Shown piece by piece: positions 53,071 to 63,850 of a stretch of 64,000 bases of DNA. The position numbers and the translations under genes were made by a program. Position 1 is the first letter of the stretch; each line of letters starts with the position of its first letter. The DNA lies in the NCBI GenBank assembly GCA_932294295.1, contig OW028579.1, positions 9,050,370 through 9,114,369 of the forward strand. Direction: 5' to 3'. The notes under the pieces are model-generated. The model ran no database searches. It was not told where the DNA came from and worked only from the letters and a program-made list of their open reading frames with translations. Origin of the DNA: Alitta virens. Taxonomy: Eukaryota; Annelida; Polychaeta; Phyllodocida; Nereididae.

Positions 53071-54755
53071 AGGCTTAATGTTGACGGCTTAATGTTGACG
53101 GCTTAATGTTGACGGCTTAATGTTGACAGCTTAATGTTGTTGACAGCTTAATGTTGATAGCTTAATGTTGACAGCTTAATGTTGACAGCCTAATGTTGAC
53201 AGCTTAATGTTGACAGCTTAATGTTGACTACTTAATGTTGTTGCCAGCTTAATGTTGACAGCTTAATGTTGACAGCTTAATGTTGACAGCTTAATGTTGA
53301 CGATTTAATGTTGATGGCTCAATGTTGACAGCTTAATGTTGTTGACAGTTTAATGTTGTTGACAGCTTAATGTTGACAGCTGAATGTTGTTGACAGCTTA
53401 ATGTTGATAGCTTAATGTTGACGGCTTAATGTTGATAGCTTAATGTTGACAGCTTAATGTTGACGATTTAATGTTGACGGCTTAATGTTGTTGACAGCTT
53501 AATGTTGTTGACAGCTTAATGTTGTTGGCTTTATGTTGTTGGCTTAATGTTGACAGCTTAATGTTGACAGCTTAATGTTGACAGCTTAATGTTGACAGCT
53601 TAATGTTGACAGCTTAATGTTATTGACAGCTTAATGTTGTTGACAGCTTAATGTTGTTGACAGCTTAATGTTGACAGCTTAATGTTGACAGCTTAATGTT
53701 GCCAGCTTAATGTTGACAGCTTAATGTTGACAGCTTAATGTTGTCGACAGCTTAATGTTGTTGACAGCTTAATGTTGTTGACAGCTTAAAGTTGACAGCT
53801 TAATGTTGACAGCTTAATGTTGACAGCTTAATGTTGACGATTTAATGTTGACGGCTCAATGTTGATAGCTTAATGTTGTTGACAGCTTAATGTTGTTGAC
53901 AGCTTAATGTTGACAGCTTAATGTTGTTGACAGCTTAATGTTGATAGCCTAATGTTGATAGCTTAATGTTGACAGCTTAATGTTGACAACTTAATGTTGA
54001 CAGTTTAATGTTGACAGCTTAATGTTGACAGCTTAATGTTGACGATTTAATGTTGACGGCTCAATGTTGACAGCTTAATGTTGTTGACAGCTTAATGTTG
54101 ACAGCTTAATGTTGTTGACAGCTTAATGTTGACAGCTTAATGTCGACAGCTTAATGTTGACAGTTTAATGTTGACAGTTTAATGTTGACAGCTTAATGTT
54201 GACAGCTTAATGTTGACAGCTTGATGTTGACAGCTTGATGTTGACAGCTTAATGTTGATAGCTTAATGTCGACAGCTTAATGTCGACAGCTTAATGTCGC
54301 CAGCTTAATGTTGCCAGCTTAATGTTGACAGCTTAATGTTGATGGCTTAATGTTGACAGCTTAATGTTGACAGCTTAATGTTGACAGCTTAATGTTGACA
54401 GCTTAATGTTGACAGCTTAATGTTGACGATTTAATGTTGACGGCTCAATTTTGACAGCTGAATATTGTTGACAGCTTAATGTTGTTGACAGCTTAATGTT
54501 GACAGCTTAATATTGTTGACAGCTTAATGTTGTTGACAGCTTAATGTTGTTGACAGCTTAATGTTGACAGCTTAATGTTGACAGCTTAATGTTGACTGCT
54601 TAATGTTGACGGCTTAATGTTGACGGCTTAATGTTTACGGCTTAATGTTGACGGCTTAATGTTGACAGCTTAATGTTGTTGACAGCTTAATGTTGTTGAC
54701 AGCTTAATGTTGACAGCTTAATGTTGTTGACAGCTTAATGTTGATAGCTTAATGT
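53070..54755. repeat. 1.54-kb higher-order unit with GTTTACGGC marker
   Basis: L3 at 51687 and 53226, and L1 at 52907 and 54446, are both exactly 1539 bp apart, so this is a further tandem copy of the basic higher-order unit in the right half. It carries two useful private markers: AGCTGAATG near 53,380 and GTTTACGGC at 54,633. Both reappear in the last 4 kb of the window (AGCTGAATG at 60,793 and 62,436; GTTTACGGC at 62,046 and 63,689). It is therefore a likely source for those blocks. Confidence 0.88.
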
Positions 54756-57700
54756 TGACAGCTTAATGTTGACAGCTTAATGTTGACGGCTTAATGTTGA
54801 CGGCTTAATGTTGACGGCTTAATGTTGACGGCTTAATGTTGACAGCTTAATGTTGTTGACAGCTTAATGTTGATAGCTTAATGTTGACAGCTTAATGTTG
54901 ACAGCCTAATGTTGACAGCTTAATGTTGACAGCTTAATGTTGACTACTTAATGTTGTTGCCAGCTTAATGTTGACAGCTTAATGTTGACAGCTTAATGTT
55001 GACAGCTTAATGTTGACGATTTAATGTTGATGGCTCAATGTTGACAGCTTAATGTTGTTGACAGTTTAATGTTGTTGACAGCTTAATGTTGACAGCTGAA
55101 TGTTGTTGACAGCTTAATGTTGATAGCTTAATGTTGACGGCTTAATGTTGATAGCTTAATGTTGACAGCTTAATGTTGACGATTTAATGTTGACGGCTTA
55201 ATGTTGTTGACAGCTTAATGTTGTTGACAGCTTAATGTTGTTGGCTTTATGTTGTTGGCTTAATGTTGACAGCTTAATGTTGACAGCTTAATGTTGACAG
55301 CTTAATGTTGACAGCTTAATGTTGACAGCTTAATGTTATTGACAGCTTAATGTTGTTGACAGCTTAATGTTGTTGACAGCTTAATGTTGACAGCTTAATG
55401 TTGACAGCTTAATGTTGCCAGCTTAATGTTGACAGCTTAATGTTGACAGCTTAATGTTGTCGACAGCTTAATGTTGTTGACAGCTTAATGTTGTTGACAG
55501 CTTAAAGTTGACAGCTTAATGTTGACAGCTTAATGTTGACAGCTTAATGTTGACGATTTAATGTTGACGGCTCAATGTTGATAGCTTAATGTTGTTGACA
55601 GCTTAATGTTGTTGACAGCTTAATGTTGACAGCTTAATGTTGTTGACAGCTTAATGTTGATAGCTTAATGTTGATAGCTTAATGTTGACAGCTTAATGTT
55701 GACAACTTAATGTTGACAGTTTAATGTTGACAGCTTAATGTTGACAGCTTAATGTTGACGATTTAATGTTGACGGCTCAATGTTGACAGCTTAATGTTGT
55801 TGACAGCTTAATGTTGACAGCTTAATGTTGTTGACAGCTTAATGTTGACAGCTTAATGTCGACAGCTTAATGTTGACAGTTTAATGTTGACAGTTTAATG
55901 TTGACAGCTTAATATTGACAGCTTAATGTTGACAGCTTGATGTTGACAGCTTGATGTTGACAGCTTAATGTTGATAGCTTAATGTCGACAGCTTAATGTT
56001 GTTGATAGCTTAATGTTGATAACTTAATGTTGTCAGCTTAATGTTGACAGCTTAATGTTGACAGCTTAATGTTGACGATTTAATGTTGACGGCTCAATGT
56101 TGACATCTGAATATTGTTGACAGCTTAATGTTGACAGCCTAATGTTGACAGCTTAATGTTGACAGCTTAATGTTGACTGCCTAATGTTGTTGCCAGCTTA
56201 ATGTTGACAGCTTAATGTTGACAGCTTAATGTTGACAGCTTAATGTTGACGATTTAATGTTGACGGCTCAATGTTGACATCTGAATATTGTTGACAATTT
56301 AATGTTGACCGCTTAATGTTGACAGCTTAATGTTATTGACAGCTTAATGTTGTTGACAGCTTAATGTTGTTGACAGCTTAATGTTGACAGCTTAATGTTG
56401 ACAGCTTAATGTTGACAGCTTAATGTTGACAGCTTAATGTTATTGACAGCTTAATGTTGTTGACAGCTTAATGTTGTTGACAGCTTAATGTTGACAGCTT
56501 AATGTTGACAGCTTAATGTTGCCAGCTTAATGTTGACAGCTTAATGTTGACAGCTTAATGTTGTCGACAGCTTAATGTTGTTGACAGCTTAATGTTGTTG
56601 ACAGCTTAAAGTTGACAGCTTAATGTTGACAGCTTAATGTTGACAGCTTAATGTTGACGATTTAATGTTGACGGCTCAATGTTGATAGCTTAATGTTGTT
56701 GACAGCTTAATGTTGTTGACAGCTTAATGTTGACAGCTTAATGTTGTTGACAGCTTAATGTTGATAGCCTAATGTTGATAGCTTAATGTTGACAGCTTAA
56801 TGTTGACAACTTAATGTTGACAGTTTAATGTTGACAGCTTAATGTTGACAGCTTAATGTTGACGATTTAATGTTGACGGCTCAATGTTGACAGCTTAATG
56901 TTGTTGACAGCTTAATGTTGACAGCTTAATGTTGTTGACAGCTTAATGTTGACAGCTTAATGTCGACAGCTTAATGTTGACAGTTTAATGTTGACAGTTT
57001 AATGTTGACAGCTTAATGTTGACAGCTTAATGTTGACAGCTTGATGTTGACAGCTTGATGTTGACAGCTTAATGTTGATAGCTTAATGTCGACAGCTTAA
57101 TGTCGACAGCTTAATGTCGCCAGCTTAATGTTGACAGCTTAATGTTGACGATTTAATGTTGACGGCTCAATGTTGACAGCTTAATGTTGTTGACAGCTTA
57201 ATGTTGACAGCTTAATGTTGTTGACAGCTTAATGTTGTTGACAGCTTAATGTTGACAGCTTAATGTTGACAGCTTAATGTTGCCAGCTTAATGTTGACAG
57301 CTTAATGTTGACAGCTTAATGTTGTCGACAGCTTAATGTTGTTGACAGCTTAATGTTGTTGACAGCTTAAAGTTGACAGCTTAATGTTGACAGCTTAATG
57401 TTGACAGCTTAATGTTGACGATTTAATGTTGACGGCTCAATGTTGATAGCTTAATGTTGTTGACAGCTTAATGTTGTTGACAGCTTAATGTTGACAGCTT
57501 AATGTTGTTGACAGCTTAATGTTGATAGCTTAATGTTGATAGCTTAATGTTGACAGCTTAATGTTGACAACTTAATGTTGACAGTTTAATGTTGACAGCT
57601 TAATGTTGACAGCTTAATGTTGACGATTTAATGTTGACGGCTCAATGTTGACAGCTTAATGTTGTTGACAGCTTAATGTTGACAGCTTAATGTTGTTGAC

Positions 57701-58200
57701 AGCTTAATGTTGACAGCTTAATGTCGACAGCTTAATGTTGACAGTTTAATGTTGACAGTTTAATGTTGACAGCTTAATATTGACAGCTTAATGTTGACAG
57801 CTTGATGTTGACAGCTTGATGTTGACAGCTTAATGTTGATAGCTTAATGTCGACAGCTTAATGTTGTTGATAGCTTAATGTTGATAACTTAATGTTGTCA
57901 GCTTAATGTTGACAGCTTAATGTTGACAGCTTAATGTTGACGATTTAATGTTGACGGCTCAATGTTGACATCTGAATATTGTTGACAATTTAATGTTGAC
58001 CGCTTAATGTTGACAGCTTAATGTTGACAGCTTAATGTCGCCAGCTTAATGTTGCCAGCTTAATGTTGACAGCTTAATGTTGATAGCTTAATGTTGACAG
58101 CTTAATGTTGACAGCCTAATGTTGACAGCTTAATGTTGACTGCCTAATGTTGTTGCCAGCTTAATGTTGTTGACAGCTTAAAGTTGACAGCTTAATGTTG
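54755..58200. repeat. Mosaic zone of short copied patches
   Basis: No single offset explains this stretch. 54.77-54.84 kb holds a run of four GACGGC units, followed by an L3-type block (L3 at 54942, AGCTGAATG at 55096). 55,345-56,120 and 57,210-57,985 are copies 1865 bp apart (GTTGCC 55418/57283, AATATTGAC 55911/57776, TTGATAGC 56001/57866, L2 56102/57967). 56,380-57,130 copies 53,560-54,310 at 2820 bp (GTTATTGAC and GATAGCCTAATG both match to the base). L2 elements reappear here after 10.4 kb without one. Abrupt switches occur near 56,001, 56,118, 57,130, 57,866 and 58,170. Confidence 0.83.
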
Positions 58201-61200
58201 ACAGCTTAATGTTGACAGCTTAATGTTGACAGCTTAATGTTGTCAGCTTAATGTTGACAGCTTAATGTTGACAGCTTAATGTTGACGATTTAATGTTGAC
58301 GGCTCAATTTTGACAGCTGAATATTGTTGACAGCTTAATGTTGTTGACAGCTTAATGATGACAGCTTAATATTGTTGACAGCTTAATGTTGTTGACAGCT
58401 TAATGTTGACAATTAATGTTGATGGCTCAATGTTGACAGCTTAATGTTGTTGACAGTTTAATGTTGTTGACAGCTTAATGTTGACAGCTTAATGTTGACA
58501 GCTTAATGTTGACGATTTAATGTTGACGGCTCAATGTTGATAGATTAATGTTGTTGACAGCTTAATGTTGTTGACAGCTTAATGTTGACAGCTTAATGTT
58601 GTTGACAGCTTAATGTTGATAGCTTAATGTTGATAGCTTAATGTTGACAGCTTAATGTTGACAACTTAATGTTGACAGTTTAATGTTGACAGCTTAATGT
58701 TGACAGCTTAATGTTGACGATTTAATGTTGACGGCTCAATGTTGACAGCTTAATGTTGTTGACAGCTTAATGTTGACAGCTTAATGTTGTTGACAGCTTA
58801 ATGTTGATAGCTAAATGTCGACAGCTTAATGTTGACAGTTTAATGTTGACAGTTTAATGTTGACAGCTTAATGTTGACTGCTTAATGTTGACAGCTTGAT
58901 GATAACAGCTTGATGTTGACAGCTTAATGTTGATAGCTTAATGTCGACAGTTTAATGTTGACAGTTTAATGTTGACAGCTTAATGTTGACAGCTTAATGT
59001 TGACAGCTTAATGTTGATAGCTTAATGTTGACCGCTTAATGTTGACAGCCTAATGTTGACAGCTTAATGTTGACAGCTTAATGTTGACTACTTAATGTTG
59101 TTGCCAGCTTAATGTTGACAGCTTAATGTTGACAGCTTAATGTTGACAGCTTAATGTTGACGATTTAATGTTGATGGCTCAATGTTGACAGCTTAATGTT
59201 GTTGACAGTTTAATGTTGTTTACTGCTTAATGTTGACAGCTTAATGTTGTTGACAGCTTAATGTTGATAGCTTAATGTTGACGGCTTAATGTTGATAGCT
59301 TAATGTCGACAGCTTAATGTTGACGATTTAATGTTGACGGCTTAATGTTGTTGACAGCTTAATGTTGTTGACAGCTTAATGTTGTTGGCTTTATGTTGTT
59401 GGCTTAATGTTGACAGCTTAATGTTGACAGCTTAATGTTGACAGCTTAATGTTGACAGCTTAATGTTGACAGCTTAATGTTATTGACAGCTTAATGTTGT
59501 TGACAGCTTAATGTTGTTGACAGCTTAATGTTGACAGCTTAATGTTGACAGCTTAATGTTGCCAGCTTAATGTTGACAGCTTAATGTTGACAGCTTAATG
59601 TTGTCGACAGCTTAATGTTGTTGACAGCTTAATGTTGTTGACAGCTTAAAGTTGACAGCTTAATGTTGACAGCTTAATGTTGACAGCTTAATGTTGACGA
59701 TTTAATGTTGACGGCTCAATGTTGATAGCTTAATGTTGTTGACAGCTTAATGTTGTTGACAGCTTAATGTTGACAGCTTAATGTTGTTGACAGCTTAATG
59801 TTGATAGCTTAATGTTGATAGCTTAATGTTGACAGCTTAATGTTGACAACTTAATGTTGACAGTTTAATGTTGACAGCTTAATGTTGACAGCTTAATGTT
59901 GACGATTTAATGTTGACGGCTCAATGTTGACAGCTTTGTGTTGTTGACAGCTTAATGTTGACAGCTTAATGTTGTTGACAGCTTAATGTTGACAGCTTAA
60001 TGTCGACAGCTTAATGTTGACAGTTTAATGTTGACAGTTTAATGTTGACAGCTTAATGTTGACAGCTTAATGTTGACAGCTTGATGTTGACAGCTTGATG
60101 TTGACAGCTTAATGTTGATAGCTTAATGTCGACAGCTTAATGTCGACAGCTTAATGTCGCCAGCTTAATGTTGCCAGCTTAATGTTGACAGCTTAATGTT
60201 GATGGCTTAATGTTGACAGCTTAATGTTGACAGCTTAATGTTGACAGCTTAATGTTGACAGCTTAATGTTGACAGCTTAATGTTGACGATTTAATGTTGA
60301 CGGCTCAATTTTGACAGCTGAATATTGTTGACAGCTTAATGTTGTTGACAGCTTAATGTTGACAGCTTAATATTGTTGACAGCTTAATGTTGTTGACAGC
60401 TTAATGTTGTTGACAGCTTAATGTTGACAGCTTAATGTTGACAGCTTAATGTTGACTGCTTAATGTTGACGGCTTAATGTTGACGGCTTAATGTTGACGG
60501 CTTAATGTTGACGGCTTAATGTTGACGGCTTAATGTTGACAGCTTAATGTTGTTGACAGCTTAATGTTGATAGCTTAATGTTGACAGCTTAATGTTGACA
60601 GCCTAATGTTGACAGCTTAATGTTGACAGCTTAATGTTGACTACTTAATGTTGTTGCCAGCTTAATGTTGACAGCTTAATGTTGACAGCTTTATGTTGAC
60701 AGCTTAATGTTGACGATTTAATGTTGATGGCTCAATGTTGACAGCTTAATGTTGTTGACAGTTTAATGTTGTTGACAGCTTAATGTTGACAGCTGAATGT
60801 TGTTGACAGCTTAATGTTGATAGCTTAATGTTGACGGCTTAATGTTGATAGCTTAATGTTGACAGCTTAATGTTGACGATTTAATGTTGACGGCTTAATG
60901 TTGTTGACAGCTTAATGTTGTTGACAGCTTAATGTTGTTGGCTTTATGTTGTTGGCTTAATGTTGACAGCTTAATGTTGACAGCTTAATGTTGACAGCTT
61001 AATGTTGACAGCTTAATGTTGACAGCTTAATGTTATTGACAGCTTAATGTTGTTGACAGCTTAATGTTGTTGACAGCTTAATGTTGACAGCTTAATGTTG
61101 ACAGCTTAATGTTGCCAGCTTAATGTTGACAGCTTAATGTTGACAGCTTAATGTTGTCGACAGCTTAATGTTGTTGACAGCTTAATGTTGTTGACAGCTT

Positions 61201-62168
61201 AAAGTTGACAGCTTAATGTTGACAGCTTAATGTTGACAGCTTAATGTTGACGATTTAATGTTGACGGCTCAATGTTGATAGCTTAATGTTGTTGACAGCT
61301 TAATGTTGTTGACAGCTTAATGTTGACAGCTTAATGTTGTTGACAGCTTAATGTTGATAGCTTAATGTTGATAGCTTAATGTTGACAGCTTAATGTTGAC
61401 AACTTAATGTTGACAGTTTAATGTTGACAGCTTAATGTTGACAGCTTAATGTTGACGATTTAATGTTGACGGCTCAATGTTGACAGCTTAATGTTGTTGA
61501 CAGCTTAATGTTGACAGCTTAATGTTGTTGACAGCTTAATGTTGACAGCTTAATGTCGACAGCTTAATGTTGACAGTTTAATGTTGACAGTTTAATGTTG
61601 ACAGCTTAATGTTGACAGCTTAATGTTGACAGCTTGATGTTGACAGCTTGATGTTGACAGCTTAATGTTGATAGCTTAATGTCGACAGCTTAATGTCGAC
61701 AGCTTAATGTCGCCAGCTTAATGTTGCCAGCTTAATGTTGACAGCTTAATGTTGATGGCTTAATGTTGACAGCTTAATGTTGACAGCTTAATGTTGACAG
61801 CTTAATGTTGACAGCTTAATGTTGACAGCTTAATGTTGACGATTTAATGTTGACGGCTCAATTTTGACAGCTGAATATTGTTGACAGCTTAATGTTGTTG
61901 ACAGCTTAATGTTGACAGCTTAATATTGTTGACAGCTTAATGTTGTTGACAGCTTAATGTTGTTGACAGCTTAATGTTGACAGCTTAATGTTGACAGCTT
62001 AATGTTGACTGCTTAATGTTGACGGCTTAATGTTGACGGCTTAATGTTTACGGCTTAATGTTGACGGCTTAATGTTGACAGCTTAATGTTGTTGACAGCT
62101 TAATGTTGTTGACAGCTTAATGTTGACAGCTTAATGTTGTTGACAGCTTAATGTTGATAGCTTAATGT
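58200..62168. repeat. Copy of 50.80-54.755 kb at 7399-7413 bp
   Basis: GTTGTCAGC 50843/58242, L1 50906/58305, L3 51687/59086 and L1 52907/60306 are each 7399 bp apart. L3 53226/60639, AGCTGAATG 53380/60793, L1 54446/61859 and GTTTACGGC 54633/62046 are each 7413 bp apart. The single 14-bp step lies between 60,306 and 60,639, in or beside the GACGGC run, and also turns the 1539 bp local period into 1553 bp. Private changes include GTTTACTGC near 59,219 and AGCTTTGTG near 59,935. Left junction: GCTTAAAG at about 58,185 is joined to the GTTGTCAGC region, a link not seen in the source. Confidence 0.92.
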
Positions 62169-62197
62169 TGATAGCTTAATGTTGACAGCTTAATGTT
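60555..62197. repeat. 1643-bp tandem duplication, copy 1
   Basis: GATAGC 60569/62212, L3 60639/62282, AGCTGAATG 60793/62436, L1 61859/63502 and GTTTACGGC 62046/63689 are all 1643 bp apart. The unit is a longer form of the 1.54-kb higher-order unit. The join near 62,198 follows a double GATAGC and two canonical units, where the source continues with AGTTTAATG. Confidence 0.9.
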
Positions 62198-63850
62198 GAC
62201 AGCTTAATGTTGATAGCTTAATGTTGACAGCTTAATGTTGACAGCCTAATGTTGACAGCTTAATGTTGACAGCTTAATGTTGACTACTTAATGTTGTTGC
62301 CAGCTTAATGTTGACAGCTTAATGTTGACAGCTTAATGTTGACAGCTTAATGTTGACGATTTAATGTTGATGGCTCAATGTTGACAGCTTAATGTTGTTG
62401 ACAGTTTAATGTTGTTGACAGCTTAATGTTGACAGCTGAATGTTGTTGACAGCTTAATGTTGATAGCTTAATGTTGACGGCTTAATGTTGATAGCTTAAT
62501 GTTGACAGCTTAATGTTGACGATTTAATGTTGACGGCTTAATGTTGTTGACAGCTTAATGTTGTTGACAGCTTAATGTTGTTGGCTTTATGTTGTTGGCT
62601 TAATGTTGACAGCTTAATGTTGACAGCTTAATGTTGACAGCTTAATGTTGACAGCTTAATGTTGACAGCTTAATGTTATTGACAGCTTAATGTTGTTGAC
62701 AGCTTAATGTTGTTGACAGCTTAATGTTGACAGCTTAATGTTGACAGCTTAATGTTGCCAGCTTAATGTTGACAGCTTAATGTTGACAGCTTAATGTTGT
62801 CGACAGCTTAATGTTGTTGACAGCTTAATGTTGTTGACAGCTTAAAGTTGACAGCTTAATGTTGACAGCTTAATGTTGACAGCTTAATGTTGACGATTTA
62901 ATGTTGACGGCTCAATGTTGATAGCTTAATGTTGTTGACAGCTTAATGTTGTTGACAGCTTAATGTTGACAGCTTAATGTTGTTGACAGCTTAATGTTGA
63001 TAGCTTAATGTTGATAGCTTAATGTTGACAGCTTAATGTTGACAACTTAATGTTGACAGTTTAATGTTGACAGCTTAATGTTGACAGCTTAATGTTGACG
63101 ATTTAATGTTGACGGCTCAATGTTGACAGCTTAATGTTGTTGACAGCTTAATGTTGACAGCTTAATGTTGTTGACAGCTTAATGTTGACAGCTTAATGTC
63201 GACAGCTTAATGTTGACAGTTTAATGTTGACAGTTTAATGTTGACAGCTTAATATTGACAGCTTAATGTTGACAGCTTGATGTTGACAGCTTGATGTTGA
63301 CAGCTTAATGTTGATAGCTTAATGTCGACAGCTTAATGTCGACAGCTTAATGTCGCCAGCTTAATGTTGCCAGCTTAATGTTGACAGCTTAATGTTGATG
63401 GCTTAATGTTGACAGCTTAATGTTGACAGCTTAATGTTGACAGCTTAATGTTGACAGCTTAATGTTGACAGCTTAATGTTGACGATTTAATGTTGACGGC
63501 TCAATTTTGACAGCTGAATATTGTTGACAGCTTAATGTTGTTGACAGCTTAATGTTGACAGCTTAATATTGTTGACAGCTTAATGTTGTTGACAGCTTAA
63601 TGTTGTTGACAGCTTAATGTTGACAGCTTAATGTTGACAGCTTAATGTTGACTGCTTAATGTTGACGGCTTAATGTTGACGGCTTAATGTTTACGGCTTA
63701 ATGTTGACGGCTTAATGTTGACAGCTTAATGTTGTTGACAGCTTAATGTTGTTGACAGCTTAATGTTGACAGCTTAATGTTGTTGACAGCTTAATGTTGA
63801 TAGCTTAATGTTGATAGCTTAATGTTGACAGCTTAATGTTGACAGCTTAA
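62198..63850. repeat. 1643-bp tandem duplication, copy 2
   Basis: Second copy of 60555-62197. It differs by AATATTGAC near 63,251, a variant also present at 55,911 and 57,776 (55,911 to 63,251 is 7340 bp, as is AGCTGAATG 55,096 to 62,436). The second copy thus looks like 54.9-56.0 kb in part of its length, which suggests it was exchanged or copied from there and is not a simple copy of its left neighbour. Confidence 0.85.

Larger units (their letters stand above)
197..57985 (+). repeat. Landmark L2: GACATCTGAATATTG variant, 17 sites
   Basis: This cluster (GACATCTGAATATTG, usually followed by TTGACAATTTAATG and GACCGC) starts at 197, 3781, 11120, 13150, 14295, 19037, 20202, 24485, 25650, 31393, 33656, 36354, 39793, 45669, 56102, 56276 and 57967. 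It is absent from 3.8-11.1 kb, from 45.7-56.1 kb and after 58 kb. It therefore marks one family of higher-order block that alternates with the L3 family. A nearby upstream companion is TTGTTGATAGC...GATAAC...TTGTCAGC. The copy at 56102 is chimeric: it is followed directly by TTGACAGC instead of TTGACAATTTAATG. Confidence 0.9.
2510..62300 (+). repeat. Landmark L3: GACTACTTAATG variant, 16 sites
   Basis: GACTACTTAATGTTGTTGCC starts at 2510, 6021, 9222, 16596, 22533, 27967, 29492, 42215, 43768, 48172, 51687, 53226, 54942, 59086, 60639 and 62282. It marks the second block family. No L3 lies between 29,492 and 42,215, where L2 blocks occupy the array. From 46 to 56 kb only L3 blocks occur. Repeated spacings are 3511, 3201, 5434, 14248, 5957 and 3515 bp, with short ones of 1525-1716 bp. 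The short spacings point to a basic higher-order unit of about 1.54 kb in the right half. Confidence 0.9.
1721..63525 (+). repeat. Landmark L1: CTCAATTTTGAC variant, 30 sites
   Basis: A variant pair in which GCTCAATG has become GCTCAATTTTGAC, followed by AGCTGAATATTG (a CAGCTG palindrome), recurs 30 times. The last C of CTC lies at 1728, 3086, 5239, 8440, 10439, 12567, 15829, 18356, 21753, 23804, 27187, 29159, 30698, 32975, 35008, 35631, 37734, 38357, 41434, 43435, 44988, 47391, 49392, 50906, 52907, 54446, 58305, 60306, 61859 and 63502. Two subtypes follow it: one with ATGATGACAG or ATAATGACAG downstream (5239, 8440, 15829, 21753, 27187, 41434, 47391, 50906, 58305), the rest with ATGTTGACAG. 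It is the best marker of higher-order periodicity. Private changes include GACCGCTGAATATTGG at 10439, GCTGAAAATTG at 21753 and 27187, and TTCTCAATTTTG at 32975. Confidence 0.93.

Noticed and set aside
1721..63525. L1 (CTCAATTTTGACAGCTGAA) as remains of a transposon end
   Set aside because: It is explained by point changes in two neighbouring units (G to T and T to G) plus the following ATATTG variant. There is no target duplication, terminal repeat or foreign sequence.
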